From assembly GCA_022579005.1 (NCBI GenBank), contig MU401569.1, positions 1 to 64,000 on the forward strand: a DNA stretch of 64,000 nucleotides. The letters are read 5' to 3'. Below are positions 24,253-37,614 of this stretch, piece after piece. The notes beneath the pieces were generated by a model. That model was not told where the DNA came from. It saw only the letters and a list, made by a program, of their open reading frames with translations, and did no database searches. Position 1 is the first letter of the stretch. Every line of letters begins with the position of its first letter. The position numbers were made by a program, and so were the translations under genes. The DNA comes from Poronia punctata. Its lineage: Eukaryota; Ascomycota; Sordariomycetes; Xylariales; Xylariaceae.

Positions 24253-25466
24253 ATTGTGGACGTTTGTTTACGGAGGCAGAGTGTAGCTGTGCCGTATTCC
24301 GGGCCCGAACTGATGCGATTCCTGTTAGGCCAATGGTTGTAGGTAGTCTGTAGTCGCACGAATTGCAACAAAGACTTCGAGCGAGAGCTAAGGTTTTGTA
24401 TTGCGTGGTCAAAGAATCTCTGGATGTCTGCTTAGAAAGATGGAAATAGTACAGGAGATTATGGTTGCTTTATTAATCAAATCAAACAGGTCTCAGGGCA
24501 GAATAAGGACACATATTGTTATTGATGGGAAGTGCGACTGCCTGGCGACTGTAATTGCCTTGCAGAACATGACGACGTCATAAGGGACCTCAACTGCCCG
24601 CCTAGATGGTCAGGCGGAATGATCCAGCTACATTTCGCCTAGAAAAATTGATTAAAAGGCACGGAGAAATTGCATGTTGCTCGCTGATCAAGTCCACTTG
24701 GTTACCTTATATATATTGAACTGGCAGCTCCTTTCCTTGAAAACCACGGATCGCTTGTCAATAAGCGATTTTGGTGGTAGACTGCGATGAGCTACTTGTA
24801 CTCGTATTACCTGGGGGCTTTGGTAAAGTCTGTTGTAGGTACTTGGTTCATGTCTTTAGTAGTAATTCTTTTGAGGGTAGAGGGACATTATATATGCACC
24901 ATGGCAACCCAAATTATCCATGTATTATAGATTACAACGGAACCTTACCTATGGCATGAAATGATGCAACATAAAGGTCAAAATGCGGATTGTACTGATG
25001 AAGTCCTAACCAAGCTCGACAAAAGATAGAGATGCAAAGGCAAGTGCTAGACGAAGTCTAGGGCGAAGATAATATTCCGCCAAGATGTCAAAAGCGGTTT
25101 AGGCATGTACATACCCACGCGTACCTGAACATAGTGTACCCTTGTACTGTAGACTCGCCTGTTCACGAATGGAATTGTAGGAGGTTGAAGCACCAGCGAT
25201 AAGCGGCGTGATTGCGCCCCAGATTCATTGAATGGTGGTGAATTCCAGATTCGCAGTGCAAAGCTGCAAGGGAACAAGGCAATCAATCATACCATTGAAT
25301 CAATCACCCGATATCCTTTCCATTTGAACAATGCCATAAACAATACCCGTCCTTACCTTTTTGGTCCCCAAAGTTAGTCGACTCTGTATCGCCAGAACTT
25401 GACTGTTCTGTAGCCTTGCCAGAACCGCAATCATCAGGATAACATCATTCTTCACCATCCGTCACC
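24253..25466. other. Divergent intergenic region between the Pro-rich gene and ARP8
   Basis: 1.2 kb separates two divergently transcribed genes, so it should hold both promoters. I see no strong TATA box and no further gene. The small frames at 24,771 and 25,047 lack any family resemblance. Confidence 0.5.
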
Positions 25467-27899
25467 ATGGTCGGGAAGGTCAGCGAGCGCGTTCTTTTGC
25501 GCGAAGGTAAGGATTTTTCAGTAACCGCACCCATCCTTTCAAAGTTCTTAAGCAGGCGGGACGGCATGAATACGGGCGTCGACTGACCGCGGCTCTTTTA
25601 CATTGTCTAGGGCTCGAGAGGACCGACAATGGCATGAAGCTGACAAGCTGGCCCGATGTGACCCCTATCAATCAAAAGAACTATTACACGTATGTTGCTC
25701 AGGCCTACCTTTTGCTTCTCTCGATCCTGTCTTGGCCACTTGAGCTTGCCCGTAGCTAACATGGAGACGTCCATCCCAAGCGATTATATGAAGCGCGATG
25801 ACCAAGTGCTGGCACTCCGACTCCAAGCCGAAGCCGCGCGGGATAGACTAGTGCAGTCAGCCAAGGACCGCGACCGAGCCCTCGCGCGCAATGGACATGC
25901 CGAAGTTCCCCTGCCTGTTGCCGATATGCAACCAGAAGAGGCGGCGTCCACACCCAGCGATGGAACGGACCCTTCCAAAGTCATAGTTATTCACCCGGGA
26001 AGTCAAAATCTGCGGATAGGTTTCGCTAGCGATGCGCTCCCCAAGACGATCCCGATGGCCGTCGCGACCAAATTCCCCCAGACCGAGTCGGAAATGTACG
26101 AGGCGCTGCCCCGCCGCAGCTTCGAGGCCCAGACTCCCGACCAGCAGTATGGCGAGGAATGGTCCAAGAAATATGCCAAGATGTGCAACGACCTCAAAAT
26201 CGACATGCGGGCGAACAAGCGGAAAGTCCTTCCCAACTCCAAAGAACTGGTGGTTAATTACAACAGGCGGACCGAACCGGAGAAGATACCGAAACACAAC
26301 GACCCGCAAGAGATCGAGTGGACCGACGTCAACAGCCTCGAGGACCCCAATTCGGCCGCCTCTTGCTTCATCGGGAATGTAGCCCAGCGTGTTCCGGACG
26401 ATTCGGACCCCAAGTTCAAACTCTGGTGGCCCGTCCAAAATGGAGTGCTGAATGAGGACGATTACGACACGGCCGAACACCTATACGACGACTTTGAGAC
26501 CTTGCTAGACAAGGCGATACGACAAGAGCTCGGCCTGACGCGTACCAGTGCTTGGAAGAACTACAGCTGCGTTTTCGTCATACCCGACTTATACGACAAG
26601 AAATATGTCGAGCACATCCTCAAATCATGCATGAACTGGTTTGAATTCAGTCGGATATGTTTCATGCAAGAGAGCATGGCTGCCGCCTTTGGGGCTGGCT
26701 ATACCCAGGCCTGCGTCGTGGACGTGGGGGCTCAGAAAACTTCGATTGCCTGCGTCGAGGACGGCCTGTGCATAGAAGACTCGCGCATAAACCTGAAATA
26801 CGGTGGTTACGACGTGACGGAGACATTCATCAAGATGATGTTGTACGACAACTTTCCCTATCAGGAGATCAACCTTCGGAGACGTTACGACTTTCTCCTT
26901 GCCGAGGAGTTGAAGATGAAACATTGCACCATGTCGCAAGCCGACATCTCAGTCCAACTATATCAGTTCCACCTCCGGGCCCCTAATCAACCGACCTTCA
27001 AGTACCAGTTCAAGACGTACGACGAGGTTATTCTCGCCCCCATGGGTTTCTATGACCCAGACATCTTTGACAACTCTACCAAACTTCGCGGACGGCGGAA
27101 ACTGATCGATCGTTCATATAATGCTTACGACGCCGATGTGCCCGACGACCCTACCTCTGCCGCCCAGGTGGCCATATTAGCCCTCATCAAGCCATCCATT
27201 ACGACTAACACAAGCGGGTTTCCCCCCAACCCATCCGACCCGAATCTCGCGACGCCGATTAAAGAGAAGTCACAACCTTTTAATTTCCTATCCCGAGGAG
27301 ATTTGAATGGAACCCCAGGTGGCTCTGCCGCTGCCTCCCCAGCCCCTGAAGGTGTCTCAACTCCCGCACCACCACCGCCACCACCACCCCCAGTCTTCCA
27401 GTTCGGCGCCAACGGCAATACCGGAAGCCCGGCCCCAAGCGCTCCCAACGGGCAAGGCGGACCCAACGGAACACCCGCCCCACCAGGCCTATTCGTCGAC
27501 TCGTCACCCCGTGACGCCCGGTCTCTCGCCGCCGAACGCGACGCCGTCTTACCCGTAGCACCTCTCGATATCGCCATTCTCACCAGCATCCAAAACGCCG
27601 CTAGAGGCGACGATAAACGACTGCGTGATTTCCTAGGAAGTATCATGGTGGTTGGCGGCGGAGCAAAAACACCCCTATTCACGCAGACGCTAGAAGAGAA
27701 ATTACGAGCCCGTCGACCTGATCTCTCCGATCGTATTCTTGTCTCTAGAAGCGCTCGAGATATGGACGAGCAGGTCGTTGCTTGGAAGGGGGCTTCTGTT
27801 TTTGCCAAGTTGCCTGCCAACGATAGCTGGATCACGCCGTTTGAGTTTGAGAGGTTGGGGGCTAGGGTGTTGCATCATAAGGTTCTGTGGGCTTGGTAA
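25467..27899 (+). CDS. ARP8: Actin-related protein Arp8, INO80 complex subunit
   Basis: Exons 25,467-25,506, 25,611-25,689 and 25,781-27,899 sum to 2,238 nt and give 745 residues. Arp8 is a nuclear actin-related subunit of the INO80 chromatin remodeller that binds actin, the helicase HSA region and DNA. The first two short exons restore the N-terminus MVGKVSERVLL...GLERTDNGM...NQKNYYT, joining to DYMKRDDQ in exon 3. Hallmarks are IVIHPGSQNLRIG at about residue 107 (first phosphate-loop region), CVVDVGAQKTSIACVEDG at about 352 (second nucleotide-fold loop), MVVGGGAKTPLF at about 662, and WKGASVFAKL near the C-terminus. A Pro/Gly-rich insert with eight consecutive prolines (about 560-600) lies between actin subdomains and looks disordered. 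Donors are GTAAGG and GTATGT, with a CTAAC branch before the second acceptor. It converges with the SNF2 gene. Arp8 is normally 600-900 residues, so this length fits. Confidence 0.95.
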
Positions 27900-28005
27900 A
27901 AAATCAGACCAGACCTGTTATCTTTTCTTTCTTTCTTTCTTTCCTGACTTGACCAGGGGAGAAAGGGGAAAGGGGAAAGGGGAAGTTTGATAGGGGGATA
28001 GATTC

Positions 28006-28031
28006 CTTGCTTGCTTGCTTGCTTGCTTGCT
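28006..28031. repeat. (TTGC)n microsatellite
   Basis: Six perfect tetranucleotide copies downstream of ARP8. Confidence 0.9.
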
Positions 28032-29176
28032 CGATGGATGGAAAGTTGATAGATACACTGTATAATTAACCTAGGTTAGGTAGGTACTTACTTAGCTTAG
28101 GTCAACTAAAGAGAATCGGATGGCGCATTCTTTTTTCAATATTCTTTCTTATATTCATTCCCCTTGATCAGTCCTTTTTTTTTTTTTTTTTTTTTTTCCC
28201 TATTACCCTACTTTATGTCCATCTTTTTGTTGCGTAGTGTTGGATCTTCAATTCAACATCCCCTCTTATTAATGTTTCCTAGGCAGGGAATTAATTGTCT
28301 AGGTTATGTGTTTGTTTGTGTGTGTCTATGTGTGTTTATGTGAGATGACACAAACACGGAAATATTCTCATTTCTATCTATTCTATCCCATTCTATCCTA
28401 TAGGACCTAGGTAATTTGATAGAAGAGGTACCTAAAGTACCTACCTTAGCTTAGCTTTCCCCCCCTATTCTTTTATACACCGTCTGTTAACCGGAGTAAC
28501 AAAATCTTGAATGTATACCTAGTCAAGAGACAGATAGACACAAATAGACACAGACACAGATAGACATATACAAGTAAAACCCGAACTACATAGACAAGCC
28601 AAGTAAGGTAAGGTTAACCAGGTAGACGGGTAGGTTACGTTGAGTAAAATCACAAATCCAGGACAGGGATAAATAGGGATTTTGCAAAACTTTGAAAATA
28701 GACATAGCCTTAGGTACCTACCACCCATAGAAGGTTCAAGTAAGTTGGACGGTACGATAAAAACAAGCAATGATAGCTATTCACAGTCAAGTTTTTTTCA
28801 GTGTCCATATGAAATTCAGGAAGCATCGTTGTTGTTGTATTTACTACCTCGTTTCACCTTTCCATCCATCCAGCTAGCTAAGTAACCAGCAAGACCAGAC
28901 CAGACCATCTCTCTCTCTGTCTCTCTGTCTCTCTGTCTCTTCTCGCGTTTCCCTCCTCTTCTCGCATATCTCTCTTCTTCCCCATCTCTTTCTTCTTTCT
29001 TCCCCCTCTCTCTTCCTCGAAACCCATATAGGCAGGACCGAAAAGCCATCCATCCATCCATCCATCAACAAACCATCTCGTCTTATCTTATCTAACCTCA
29101 CCTATCCCACCCCAGCCCAGCCCAGCCCAGCCGAACCATCATCCATCATCCCGAGGCTGGCTGGTTGGGAAATAGG

Positions 29177-29199
29177 CAAGTAAGTAAGTAAGTAAGTAG
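29177..29199. repeat. (TAAG)n microsatellite
   Basis: Five to six tetranucleotide copies, non-coding. Confidence 0.85.
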
Positions 29200-29490
29200 A
29201 CGCAAGTTTTGTCTCGATTTCTCAATCCTGAAACCTAAAGAAAGAGAACAGCCATCCATCCATCCATCTCCCGGTTCCCTTTTTTTTTTATACATTCACA
29301 ACGCATCAAAAGCCAAAGCCAAAGACTCCTCTCCGGGTATCTAGGTAATCAGCCACTTCCACCAAATAACGCCATGAAAAGAAGAAGAAACGACCTCGTG
29401 TTTTTGATTCTCCCCTTACCTATACAGCAAAGAAAAAAAAGAAAAAAAAGGTCGTCGTCGTTGACAAAAAACCTAGTATGATTATAATTA

Positions 29491-32400
29491 TTATTTAAAA
29501 GGTATACGAGGTTGTCGACGTTGTGCTGCTGCTGCTGCTGATGACGATGAATGACGAGTTGGAGTCGAAGCGGCAGCGGCAGCGGCAGCGGATGACAAAG
29601 GTGACGAAGAAGGAGGATTAATCCGAGCTTGTCGAACAACATCCTTGGCCCAGGTAGGAAGACGAGAACCACCGGGCGTTGTCGTCGTGGTGGTGGTGGT
29701 CGTGGGGTTGGGGGTAGTGGGACTAGGACTATGCGATGCCTGCGAAGATAAGTTTCTAGCTTCTCTGCGCTCTCTAACTTCTCGCAATACCTCGTAGTCG
29801 GATTTCTGCTGGTCATTTCTCCTACGTTGGAATACGGCTTGCAAGGCTTCGTGGTCGTCGAGTCGAAGGGACTTGGATAAGTCGATCGGCCGGTCACTAG
29901 TCTTGCCGTTCGAGTCTAGTCGTTGCAGCGCCGTATGCAAATGCTAATGATATCCATGGATTAGTCTTGGTTTCTTGGTTGGTTGTCATGCTGGGTTGGT
30001 TAAGTGACGTACTTCAGGGTCGGCAGTCGGTTTCTGTTTTGGTCGCTCTGACCGATATAATGTCTTGACTGCTTCCCATACCTCCGGATTGGTCTCCTTT
30101 GCCCTTTTAAGTTCTTGAAGGATCTCGTTAGGAGATTTCTGGGCTAGCTGTGGCGTCTTAATCTGATCCATGCAGACGGCCTCGATGAAACGTCCATTAG
30201 ACGCTGCACCCATAAGTGCCCTGCGAAAGTCGCTCCGTTCTTGAGGACTTTTATGCTGTAGACTATCCCACACAGCTGTCGCTAATTTTTCGCCAGCCTT
30301 ACTTCTCACATTCTCCGTCAAAAATCCGGCATTAATAATAAAGGCCCTGGTTATGTCCTTCTGAACAGCCGCTGACGAGTTCCACCCTTGATCGACAACA
30401 TCACCTGTTGGGGGCGGTCGAACATGGACCTCTGCACCTGGAAGTGGGACTGGGGGCAGGTGTGTCGGCGGATATTGCGCCGGTGGATAGGGGGCGGGTG
30501 ACTGTGTCGGGAAATGTTGTGCCGGTGGATATTGGGCGGGTGGCTGCGGCTGCGGCTGCGGCTGCGGCTGCTGTGGTGACTGTTGCACCTGCTGTTGTGT
30601 AGATGGCCGACGATGTGGACCAAAAACAAACGGGCCCGCCCCTAGTACCGCATAGCTATGTGGCATATAGATAGTGGCCGACTGCTGTGGCGTCCAAACA
30701 GGACCGGCTGCCCTTGGTGTCTGGTTCGTCGGCGCCGTAAGCCCTGCCCTCATCTGTTGCATCGGTGTAGACTGCGGAACTCGGCTGATACCTGGCATAG
30801 GCTGCGGAACTTGGCTGATACCTGGTATATAGCCATGGGGAAATGTTGCGGGAGAAAAGAAGCTGGGACTAGCGACGCCGGGCGCGCTACTTGGAATAGG
30901 TAACCCGGCTCTGCGATATTCGTTCTCTTTGACCATCTGATCAGCTATGGCACGGTCTTCGGCCGAAAGCTCGGCTTCTTCTACCGCGTCTTCCTCGAAA
31001 ACATCCATCATCTCGACCGACCTTATGCCCTCGGTGTATCTCTGGTCGTTCAGAACGGTATCAAGAACCCCGTCCTTTCCGCGATGTTTGTTTAGATCCT
31101 CTTGCGGGACGTCTTCGGGCATCTGCCAGCCTCCTTTTGACCTCTGCGCCCTCTTGATCGGATGTTTCTTGTCAACCACACGTGAGGCCAACTGCATCTT
31201 CCAGATGGCTTGGTTGAGTAGCTTCTGCTCGAACGTGCCGCCGGAAACAAGACGATAGACGAAAACAGGCTTCTGCTGACCAATGCGATAAGCCCGGCCG
31301 ACTGCTTGCTGTTCGTCTTGCGGGTTGAACTGGGCATCGAAGATGACGACTCTGTTTGCCTTGGTGATGTTCAATCCCAGACCACCGGCTTTGGTGGATA
31401 TCAAGAACACGTCGGTGTTGCCACTGTTGAAGTTCTTAACCATGTCTTGACGGTTCTCCATCGGGGTTTTGCCGTCTAGGCGCTCTACCGATAGCCGTCG
31501 TCTTCGAAACAGGTGATGTAGATAGTCGAGCGCATACTTGGAATGACTGAAAAGCAACACACAGTCACCTAGCTTCTTGCATTCGTCCAGAATTCGGAGC
31601 AATATAGGAATCTTCCAGGACAATGCGAAATCGTCGACCGCTGGATCCCTCAGGGTACGGTTTAGCAGCGTCATCTCATTGCTCACCAGTTGCGGCGGCA
31701 GAAGCCTTTCCGTCGTCCCATCCCCAGCCTCGCTCTTCGCTTTCTTAAGCCGTTCCAGGAAAACCTGCGGTGAGGCACAAATTAATCCCAGGGGGTGGAA
31801 TGCGACTAGCGGCACATTCCCGTCGTCGGCCGAATGATAGTCGATGAACATCTCGTAGGCCTGACGTTGAATCGTTGTAAGAGGCACGGTAATGACAAAC
31901 TCCTTCTTAACGGGGATATCGTGCTTCAACACAGCAATGGTGGATCGGCTCACTTTCGGGGCCACCTCGGTCTTCAGAACACGCAACATTCGCAATGCGT
32001 GTCGGCGCTGTCCATCTGTGCTGTCGATATCCAAACCCTCCTTGATAGGATTCGCGTACCTGGCTCGGAACTCGGCAAGATCGCTCAAGTAATTCGGAGC
32101 TACCCAGTTGATCATAAAGTAGTACTCTTCCACGTTGTTCGCCAGCGGCGATCCCGTTAGCGCTATCCGGCTAGATGTCTTGAACCGGGAAGTAGTCATG
32201 TGGACACCTGTGAACGGATTCTTCATCAAGTGCGCTTCATCAGCGACTACGATAGCAGGCTGGTTGATGAGCACGTCACGCAATCCCTCATCATTCGAGT
32301 ACGTCCTAAATAGTGAGTACCCAATGATCAAAATCCCACCTGTCCTACCCCAAGCTCGGACCTCTGCCTCCCGTTCGGGGGGAGAGCGTGATGCTTCAAC

Positions 32401-35223
32401 CTTGTAGATTTCACCAAGATTGTGGTTAGAGGGTAGCCAGCTGCTTATCTCGTCTTCCCAGTTGTTGACCAGACTAGGTGGACAGAGAATAAGGGTTCGC
32501 GATTCGCGCAACTCTTCAGGGACCTGAGAAGATATAGTAGGGTCTTCTGATGCCGAGGCTTCACTAATGGTAAGTAGCAAGGTAATCACTTGCATCGTCT
32601 TTCCCAGTCCCATCGTATGTGCTAGCAAACAGCCTTGCCGGTTCTTGGAGACCAACAGCTGATCCCACATGAACCGCACTCCCGCCACTTGATGCTCCTT
32701 GATCTTGGCCGCGATATGGGGATGAATATAGACAAATCCCTGGTCGCTCTCTTTACTCTCGTTGACGATGATGCTTCCGTGTTGACTGCCCAGCGCGTCA
32801 CTACCTTGCGTTTCTAGCTTTTCACGGAGCACTCGTCGACGCTCCTCTCGCTCCACAACGCCTTCGTGGTCTATCTGTCGTGCCTTGGCCGCCTTGCGGT
32901 CACGGACAACCTCTTTGCGTTTCTTCTTCTTCTTTTTCTTGCCAGGAGCTTGAGCCGGCTGGACGGCAACATTAACACTAGCGTCGGTGTCGGAAACGGT
33001 ACTAGCATCCGACTCGATCGTAACAGCTTGGTTCTTCTTGTCCGCTTTGAGAGAATCATTCAACTGAGGCAACTTCATTTTCCTCCACTCAAATCTATCG
33101 CTTAGCCGGCGAAGGAAATGTATGAAAAAGGTCCACAACATGGTATCTGCCGCATGCAAATCCAGTATCCTCTGCTTTCCCTTTGCGTCCAGCCCTCTAT
33201 AACGTCTAAGCCGATAGTTTTCGTTGTCCTTGTACGTCTCGAAGAAGCGTATCATGGTGTAGGCCGCAAGTCCGGCCTTCTTAAGGTCGGTGGTATAGGG
33301 CGGCTCTGGCAATCCCTGTTCCAGAGCGTCGGTGATAAGTTGCGAGAATATTGACGCCGGCTGGTACGAAGATACAATGGAGAAAATGGTGTTGATCAGT
33401 GACGACTCCATATTCGCCAGCGCTTTGGCTATTTTCTGCTCGGCAGGATCCAGATCCTCGACCCCCATCATCAGTGGGGTATGCCTGCCTGACGGTGGGG
33501 AGGATGTCCTGAGACCGAAATTCCAGTTCTTCTTGCCATCCTTCTTACCAACCATGGATTGACTTGGGGCTGGGGCTGGGGCTTCCGTGAGATCGCTAAC
33601 GACTGGGGCTAAGACTGGTTCTTGAGCTGGTTTCTGAACTGGTTCTTGGACTGGTACTTGGACTGGTTCTTTGGCAGGAATTTCAGCTGGCTCTATTGGT
33701 GGTGCATCCTCAACTGGTACTGGTACTGGTACCGGCACTGGCACTGGTTCTTCAGCCAGCATCGTCGCATCAGATTGCAACTCGCTATCCGTATGATTCA
33801 AGGTACCAGCTAGCGCGTCGTTGTCCTCTGCAATCGGGTCGTCTAGAAGGGCATCATCGTCGTCGTCGACGATAAAATCTTCAAGTCCATCCTCAGAGTC
33901 ACTGGTCAGCGTCTCTTCATCATCGAGGACAGGCACCTGCTTCTTGACTTGTGTTCGGGGAGCTCGCGGTTTTCTGATTTTGGGAGGCTCAGAAGGGGAC
34001 TTGAGTATTCCGAGCAGCCATGAATAATATTCTCGGTCATGAACACTAGGTTGGAAAGAAGCCATGGACGATTCTAGCTCTGCAGCGTCGCGATACTCGT
34101 TGGTGAAAACGACCGTCTTCTTCCAGTCTTCTATGCGGGCTTTAACTCTGTCATAATCTCGCTGGGCCTTGTCCATCTCCCGTTTCAATCCGGACCTCCT
34201 CGCTGCTGTCCAGATACGGTTTGCTTTGGTGACAAATTTTGGGAGTTTCTTCGTTGCCCATTCTGTGGCTATTTGTGCGATTACTCGTTCGAAATTTGAG
34301 TCTTTCTCTTCAACGGTGAGCCCTTTCGGAAGTGGTTTATTGTTGGCTTCGTTCTGCTCGGCCTCGATTTCTCTCCAGGTATCAGAGTCATATTCCATAT
34401 CGTCATCTGATTCTCCGTAAAGAGGAAGGACCTCATCATGGTCCGGATTGTTTGAGCCTTGAACAACATCCGGCTTTGTCTTTGTAACTCGATCATTGCG
34501 ACCTCGTCTGAGAAGATAGCGCTTCATTAACCGGCGCGTTTGGACCGCTCGCCCAGGGATCAGCTGGTTCGTCGCAACAAAGTTGATCTCCACATCGTTA
34601 GAAGGCTGTTCCGACTGACCTACTTTATAGTTCAGAACGTCAACCCTGCTTATAGACTTCTCCCCGAGGTAGCATTCCGAGAGAGGGTTGTCGATGACAG
34701 GTTCATCTACAGGCCAGGCAGGAAGCGCCGATCCGTGATTCACAACGTCAGCCTCAGTCGCAATGTTGCGGTCCCGTACAGGATCGAGTTCCGTGTCGAG
34801 CAGCGTAGGGGCCACCCTCCGCTTCTTGGGCAATTGTCCGGTAGTGGCAGAGAGGGACACAGGCGCGAACGCAAGCACTTGCGGCCGGGAATCAGACCCA
34901 TCGTGAACTTGCGGGTCTTGTTCAAACTTGGGAAGCTTCCTTTTTTGGTAAAGCCGATACTGATTGCTTTGTAACCGAACAGTCTTAATAGCTTCATTGA
35001 GACCAAGCTTGTGCTCTGGAAGTTTGATACCGAGTTTGGCGCCCAGCACAGCTTGATCGGAAGTAAGGAGAGTTACGCCGTCAACTTGATGCTCCCTCAG
35101 AGCTGCCTCAAGCTTGTTTGCAGGTGGGAGGTTAAGGGTGGCAGAGGATGGGTGCCATGTCTGGTCAACAGAGCACAGTTCCTTTATCACCCTCTCCACA
35201 TCCCAATCCCAAGGATCATCCAT
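29491..35223 (-). CDS. Rad54/ATRX-type SNF2 family chromatin ATPase
   Basis: Two exons, 35,223-30,013 and 29,943-29,491, give 5,664 nt and 1,887 residues. The donor is GTACGT and the acceptor CATTAG. The second exon continues in frame with HLHTALQRLDSNG. The N-terminus (DPWDWDVERVIKELC, then REHQVDGVTLL) resembles a SAM-like fold found in fungal SNF2 proteins. The ATPase core has Walker A HTMGLGKTMQ (about residue 870), CPPSLVNNW, DEAH box VVADEAHLMKNP (about 993), LTGSPLANN, and lobe 2 LLFSHSKYALDYL (about 1,224), STKAGGLGLNI and QAVGRAYRIGQQKP (about 1,311). All catalytic motifs are present. The gap between N-terminal region and core holds acidic tracts, Pro-Val repeats (about 480-540) and a Lys-rich run. 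The C-terminal third is Pro/Gln-rich. By family it remodels chromatin or translocates on DNA in the nucleus. The exact orthologue is uncertain; ATRX/ARIP4-like fungal proteins are the nearest group I recognise. Confidence 0.92.
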
Positions 35224-37614
35224 CTTGTCAGTGAGTCTGAACCCGCAGCAGCATTTGGCCGAATAGCAAAGGCAAACTGCTCATGCGACAAGTGAGGATG
35301 AACGGGTATGCACAGCGCCGTTGCGGCAACAGTTGAAGAAAAAAATATGCCGAGAAATGAAGGGATGTACTACCAGTGCGCATATAAACCGCGATCGCTC
35401 AAGGGACTGGTGGTCTGGAAGTAGGCTTGCTAAACATAGGTGTACCTAAAGTAGCAATATAGGTACACTAGGCTTGGACCTTGTGAAGTCGGTGGCAACG
35501 GAGGCTTTGCATCCACAAGACGCCCTTTGTTTTGGCGTGCACTTCCAGTTCGGCGCGGCCTGAAGGATTCGAGGGTATGGGTGCAACTGAGAACAGTCCC
35601 AGGGGCGTATACTATAAAGTACCGGTATTGGAAGCTTGCAAAATTGGAACCGGAAGACGAGAGTGAGGGCAGGCAGAGATCGACCTGTATTCCGCCTCAC
35701 CGGTCTGCGCAACTTGGTCCACCGCTAGAATAATCTAATCAATGCTCCGGCTGCGTATTAAGTGTTTACTTTTTTGTTTGTTTCCGCGCAAACGTTGGGC
35801 AGGCAAGAGGGAGGTAGGATATTTGGGTGCGGCAATGTGCGGTTGGCCGTATGTAGGTAGAGGTAGAGGTAGAGGGTATTGTTGAGTTCGGTCTCGATGT
35901 GTTTCGGGTGACGATGCTCTTTGGCGGGTCTAATATCTTCCGCGCATAAGGGGCCGGACATCCTCTTTTGTTAAACAGAAGGTAAGCAATCTTCTAGGGG
36001 AGGGAGGCCAGAGAGCGTCGATAGACGTAGCGATAGGTACCTCTGAGATTCACAGCAAGACCAACATCTACATCTGGCGCCTAGGGTTTCTGCTTTGCGC
36101 GTTCAACGGCCTGCAGCAAGTACTTTCAAGGTGTGTTCAAATAGCGCGTTTCCTACTGAACTCTACGCGTTTCAACAGGTAAGTAGGTACCTGTACAATG
36201 AATGGCCTGAAGTAACAAGTACCCCCAGCCGTAAGGTCTTGACGGAGACGAGGTTCGTGAACAACTCGAGACAACCAGATCGAGACAACCAGATGCGCCC
36301 TCCAACTCAGATTTACCATACCCATGGTTGCAGGAATGCGACCTGGAGACATAGTTTACCTACTTCTTACTAGTCTGTTTCCTACCTAGGAACATGTAGA
36401 TCGTCTCTAGTCTAGACCAAGTCAGGTATCGCTGCTTTATTTTGGAGAGGTTGCTCTTTCCTATCTTTTCTCTTGTCAACCCTCAGCAGTATGGCAGTTA
36501 AGAATATTCGTCTTTTCCAAAAATCTATGTCCTAACAAAACTGCCACGTTATACTCTCCTTGTTTACGCAAATTAACCTTGAGCTTTTATATGTTATAGT
36601 TTTGTGCTTGTATCTGATGCTTAATATGCCAAGTATGTCTTCACCTAGGAATCTCCCATCCCTATGTAGGTGGACTACACGTAATAAATTTCAGATTCTG
36701 AAACTGAAGACTACTTTAGCAATGTGGGGGCCGATAGACAAGAGACGCGCCTTTACGAGTACAACGCGGATAGCCATAGCCAGGCACCTGAGCAGCCAGA
36801 CACCCAGAGTCTTGGGTGACTTTGAAAACACCTAAAGCTACATGTACTTTGTACTTTCTGCCTTTAAAAGGCATGTATTAAAGTACCATTTAGGTATTTT
36901 CAGACCGGTTTCTAGAAGGACGGTAAAAACGTTCCTTAGGAGGGGTAGAAACCTATGATGAGGGGCAAGACAGGTTAACATAGAAACTGTCTCGGTACCT
37001 AGCTCAGGTCTCATGTCCTTGCATTTCCAGTAATATAGAACCTTGAAGTTTAAAGAAGGTGGGATAACAGCTAAAGTATGTACATGTATGTACCTAGGCT
37101 TTACAACTTTGTGATTGCCTCTGCATCTGCCTCTATCTCCTGACCGGTAGCAGTGCAGTCAACCCTGATCTACTATTTAACCTGGTTAAGATTGCAAACA
37201 GGTAACTACATGTAGGTAAGAATGCTCATGTCTGGCCATGTACTCGTACATTGTGACATGAAATAACATTAAACATTTGACAAGTACAGAAAACCAGGTT
37301 GGTGGGTCCGTCTTCAGAGACAAAGTGCCAGTAACCAACAACAACCTCTAATCACGCAATACCGGACTTATAGGATTAATAAGCAACCCTTCTTCAAGGT
37401 TCATGATTCTAGAAGTTTTCTGGCAGCATCTTTATACTAAGCTATCTTATTTGACAACAAGGTTTACCTATCAAGTCTTGCAAACAGTCTTTACAACTTA
37501 CCTACTAGTCAACCAAGGCAAACTCAATACCGAGAGTGGGGGAAAGCAGGTCATATCTCATCAGCTCGCTCCGCTTCGTTTTGTTTAAGACGCATCCCTC
37601 ACCAACCACCATCA
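35224..37614. other. Divergent intergenic region between the SNF2 gene and GSH2
   Basis: 2.4 kb carrying both promoters. Dense in TACCTA/TAGGTA and CATGTA words (for example 36,170-36,200, 36,835-36,900, 37,075-37,100). No convincing gene. The 92-codon frames have no family resemblance. Confidence 0.5.

Larger units (their letters stand above)
27900..29490. other. Convergent intergenic region, microsatellite-rich
   Basis: The 3' flanks of ARP8 and the SNF2 gene meet here. It holds (TTGC)n at 28,006-28,031, a T23 run at 28,175-28,197, CT-rich tracts at about 28,910-29,020, CCAT repeats near 29,046, and (TAAG)n at 29,177-29,199. TACCTA/TAGGTA words recur. No gene seen. Confidence 0.6.
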
